DNA from: Brevundimonas sp.
Lineage (GTDB): Bacteria > Pseudomonadota > Alphaproteobacteria > Caulobacterales > Caulobacteraceae
Assembly: GCA_020253595.1 (NCBI GenBank)
Contig: JADCBH010000074.1
Location: 1-6,633 of the forward strand
DNA length: 6,633 bases
Reading direction: 5' to 3'
Below the pieces are notes generated by a model that saw nothing but the letters and a program-made list of their open reading frames with translations, searched no databases and had not been told where the DNA came from. Of the stretch, positions 5,918-6,633 are shown piece by piece; position 1 is the stretch's first letter; the number at the start of each line of letters is the position of its first letter. A program made the translations under genes and the position numbers.

Positions 5918-6352
5918 TCAGGTGGAACGCACACCCGTCCGGCGGCGCGGCGTCTGCAGGGCGACCTCTGCCGCCGAGATCGAATTCGCGCCGGAGATCG
6001 AAGGAGCCGCGCGCATGAGCCAGGTGCTAATCGCGTCCGAATCAACGCGGGTCCAGTCGTCGGCAAGCACGAAAGGTGTTCGGTGCGCCTGACGCACCAG
6101 CGCGTCACGGAAATAGGGTTCCTTGCTACGCATGGCTTCCGGCGTCTGGCCCTCGCCCAGGGTCAGCCGGATCGTCACAAAGACGTAGTTGCGGATCCGG
6201 CCGCCAGCGATGATCGGAATACCCACGCCTCCAATGTTCAGCGAGGGACTGGCCGACCCCGATGAGGCCGTAGGCCCACCCGCCGAAGCCTGGCTGGCTG
6301 CCGTGGCTGCAAGGGCGAGCGTTCCAAGGGCGAAGATGTCTCTGCGGCGCAT
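5918..6352 (-). CDS. Small predicted exported protein of unknown function
   Basis: From ATG 6352 this frame encodes 144 residues that I cannot assign to a named family. Residues 1-24 look like a signal peptide: MRRRDIFALG, a hydrophobic stretch and a cleavage-like ASQASA ending near residue 24. The leading RRRDIF resembles a twin-arginine motif, so Tat export is possible, but Sec is not excluded. After a Gly/Ser-rich spacer (25-36) the body has a short strand-rich core, SLNIGGVGIPIIAGGRIRNY then VFVTIRLTLGEG (37-68), and a helical part RSKEPYFRDALVRQAHRTPF (75-94) ending in a basic tail. The core loosely recalls small FliL-like periplasmic proteins, but this is only an impression. The frame is open to 6472, which would overlap thiL; the signal peptide starting at 6352 argues against that. 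It begins 37 bases after the thiL stop and is probably co-transcribed with it. Confidence 0.72.
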   Translation of the reverse strand: MRRRDIFALGTLALAATAASQASAGGPTASSGSASPSLNIGGVGIPIIAGGRIRNYVFVTIRLTLGEGQTPEAMRSKEPYFRDALVRQAHRTPFVLADDWTRVDSDAISTWLMRAAPSISGANSISAAEVALQTPRRRTGVRST

Positions 6353-6389
6353 GGCGGCACATTGCACGACAGGGCTTGAGATTCCGTTG

Positions 6390-6633
6390 CTACCCGCCGT
6401 GAACCCAACCGCCTGCTCCAATGTCCAGAGGCTTGCCGAGATAACGGGCCTCGACATCTGAGCCAGCCACAACGCGCCCTATCCTGGTCAACCGAAGCCG
6501 CAGCCGATCTGCCTCGCGTCGAAGAGGCGCCTCGTCGCGTTCCGGAGCCGTCAGGAGAAGTTCGTAGTCGTCGCCCCCGGTGACCAACCTTTCCATGGCC
6601 GCTTCCGGGTCAATCCGAATGTCGAACCAGGCA
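6390..6633 (-). CDS. thiL: Thiamine-monophosphate kinase (ThiL), C-terminal part; 5' end beyond the window
   Basis: ThiL phosphorylates thiamine monophosphate to the active cofactor thiamine diphosphate with ATP in the cytoplasm. Only the last 80 codons are here, entering from the right edge as AWFDIRIDPEAAMERL. The family motif VTGGDDYELLLTAPE follows directly and is the clearest evidence. Then come a helix rich in Arg and Leu, LTRIGRVVAG, and a typical end GKPLDIGAGGWVHGG before the TAG stop. The N-terminal ATP-binding and metal-binding half is outside the window, so completeness cannot be judged. An internal Met at 6596 is not the start because the homologous sequence continues upstream of it to the window edge. 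Confidence 0.92.
   Translation of the reverse strand, partial: AWFDIRIDPEAAMERLVTGGDDYELLLTAPERDEAPLRREADRLRLRLTRIGRVVAGSDVEARYLGKPLDIGAGGWVHGG

Noticed and set aside
5806..6265. Short frames on both strands between hppA and the exported protein gene (including 5819-6265 plus and 5806-6108 minus)
   Set aside because: They overlap the exported-protein coding region in other frames, have no ribosome site that stands out, and give Arg-rich products.
1..6633. Search for mobile elements, CRISPR arrays, tRNA or rRNA genes and riboswitches (a TPP riboswitch was considered because of thiL)
   Set aside because: No repeat array, transposase, cloverleaf or conserved thi-box was seen. Gene content and order look like stable chromosomal backbone.

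Overview
The window looks like ordinary chromosome from a GC-rich alphaproteobacterium, most likely Caulobacterales (Caulobacter/Brevundimonas-like). That placement is inference from protein character and gene order: an alphaproteobacterial BamE, an alphaproteobacterial-type YceD/DUF177 protein, a CBP3-like ubiquinol-cytochrome c chaperone, a K+-independent H+-pyrophosphatase, and Caulobacter-like promoter boxes. I see no transposase, integrase, phage gene, CRISPR array, tRNA or rRNA.

Left block (1-2705, minus strand). Transcription runs right to left: CBP3-like chaperone, yceD-like DUF177 protein, plsX, then fabH, which runs off the left edge. The chaperone/DUF177 and plsX/fabH pairs each overlap by 4 bases (TTGA and GTGA), so the block is probably one operon. 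plsX and fabH are the expected phospholipid and fatty-acid initiation pair. The rpmF gene (ribosomal protein L32), which often sits between yceD and plsX, is absent. In its place is a 95-base gap holding a perfect 7-bp hairpin and a weak promoter-like sequence.

Middle (2706-3543). A short divergent intergenic region separates the chaperone operon from bamE, a lipoprotein of the outer-membrane BAM complex, on the plus strand. It holds a striking inverted repeat that reads as two face-to-face promoters, the -35 of each overlapping the -10 of the other. Downstream of bamE lies a 61-codon reading frame for a two-helix membrane protein. A perfect 12-bp stem terminator that can serve both strands follows it.

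Right block (3559-6633, minus strand). hppA encodes a full-length membrane proton-pumping pyrophosphatase with all catalytic motifs. A 193- to 205-base intergenic region separates it from a small predicted exported protein of unknown function, which sits 37 bases downstream of the thiL C-terminal coding end (thiamine-monophosphate kinase, cut by the right edge).

The genes cover core envelope and energy functions: fatty-acid and phospholipid initiation, outer-membrane protein assembly, cytochrome bc1 maturation, pyrophosphate-driven proton pumping and thiamine cofactor synthesis. I did not find an obvious new multi-gene system. The most interesting items are the symmetric divergent promoter, the small membrane protein and the uncharacterised exported protein.
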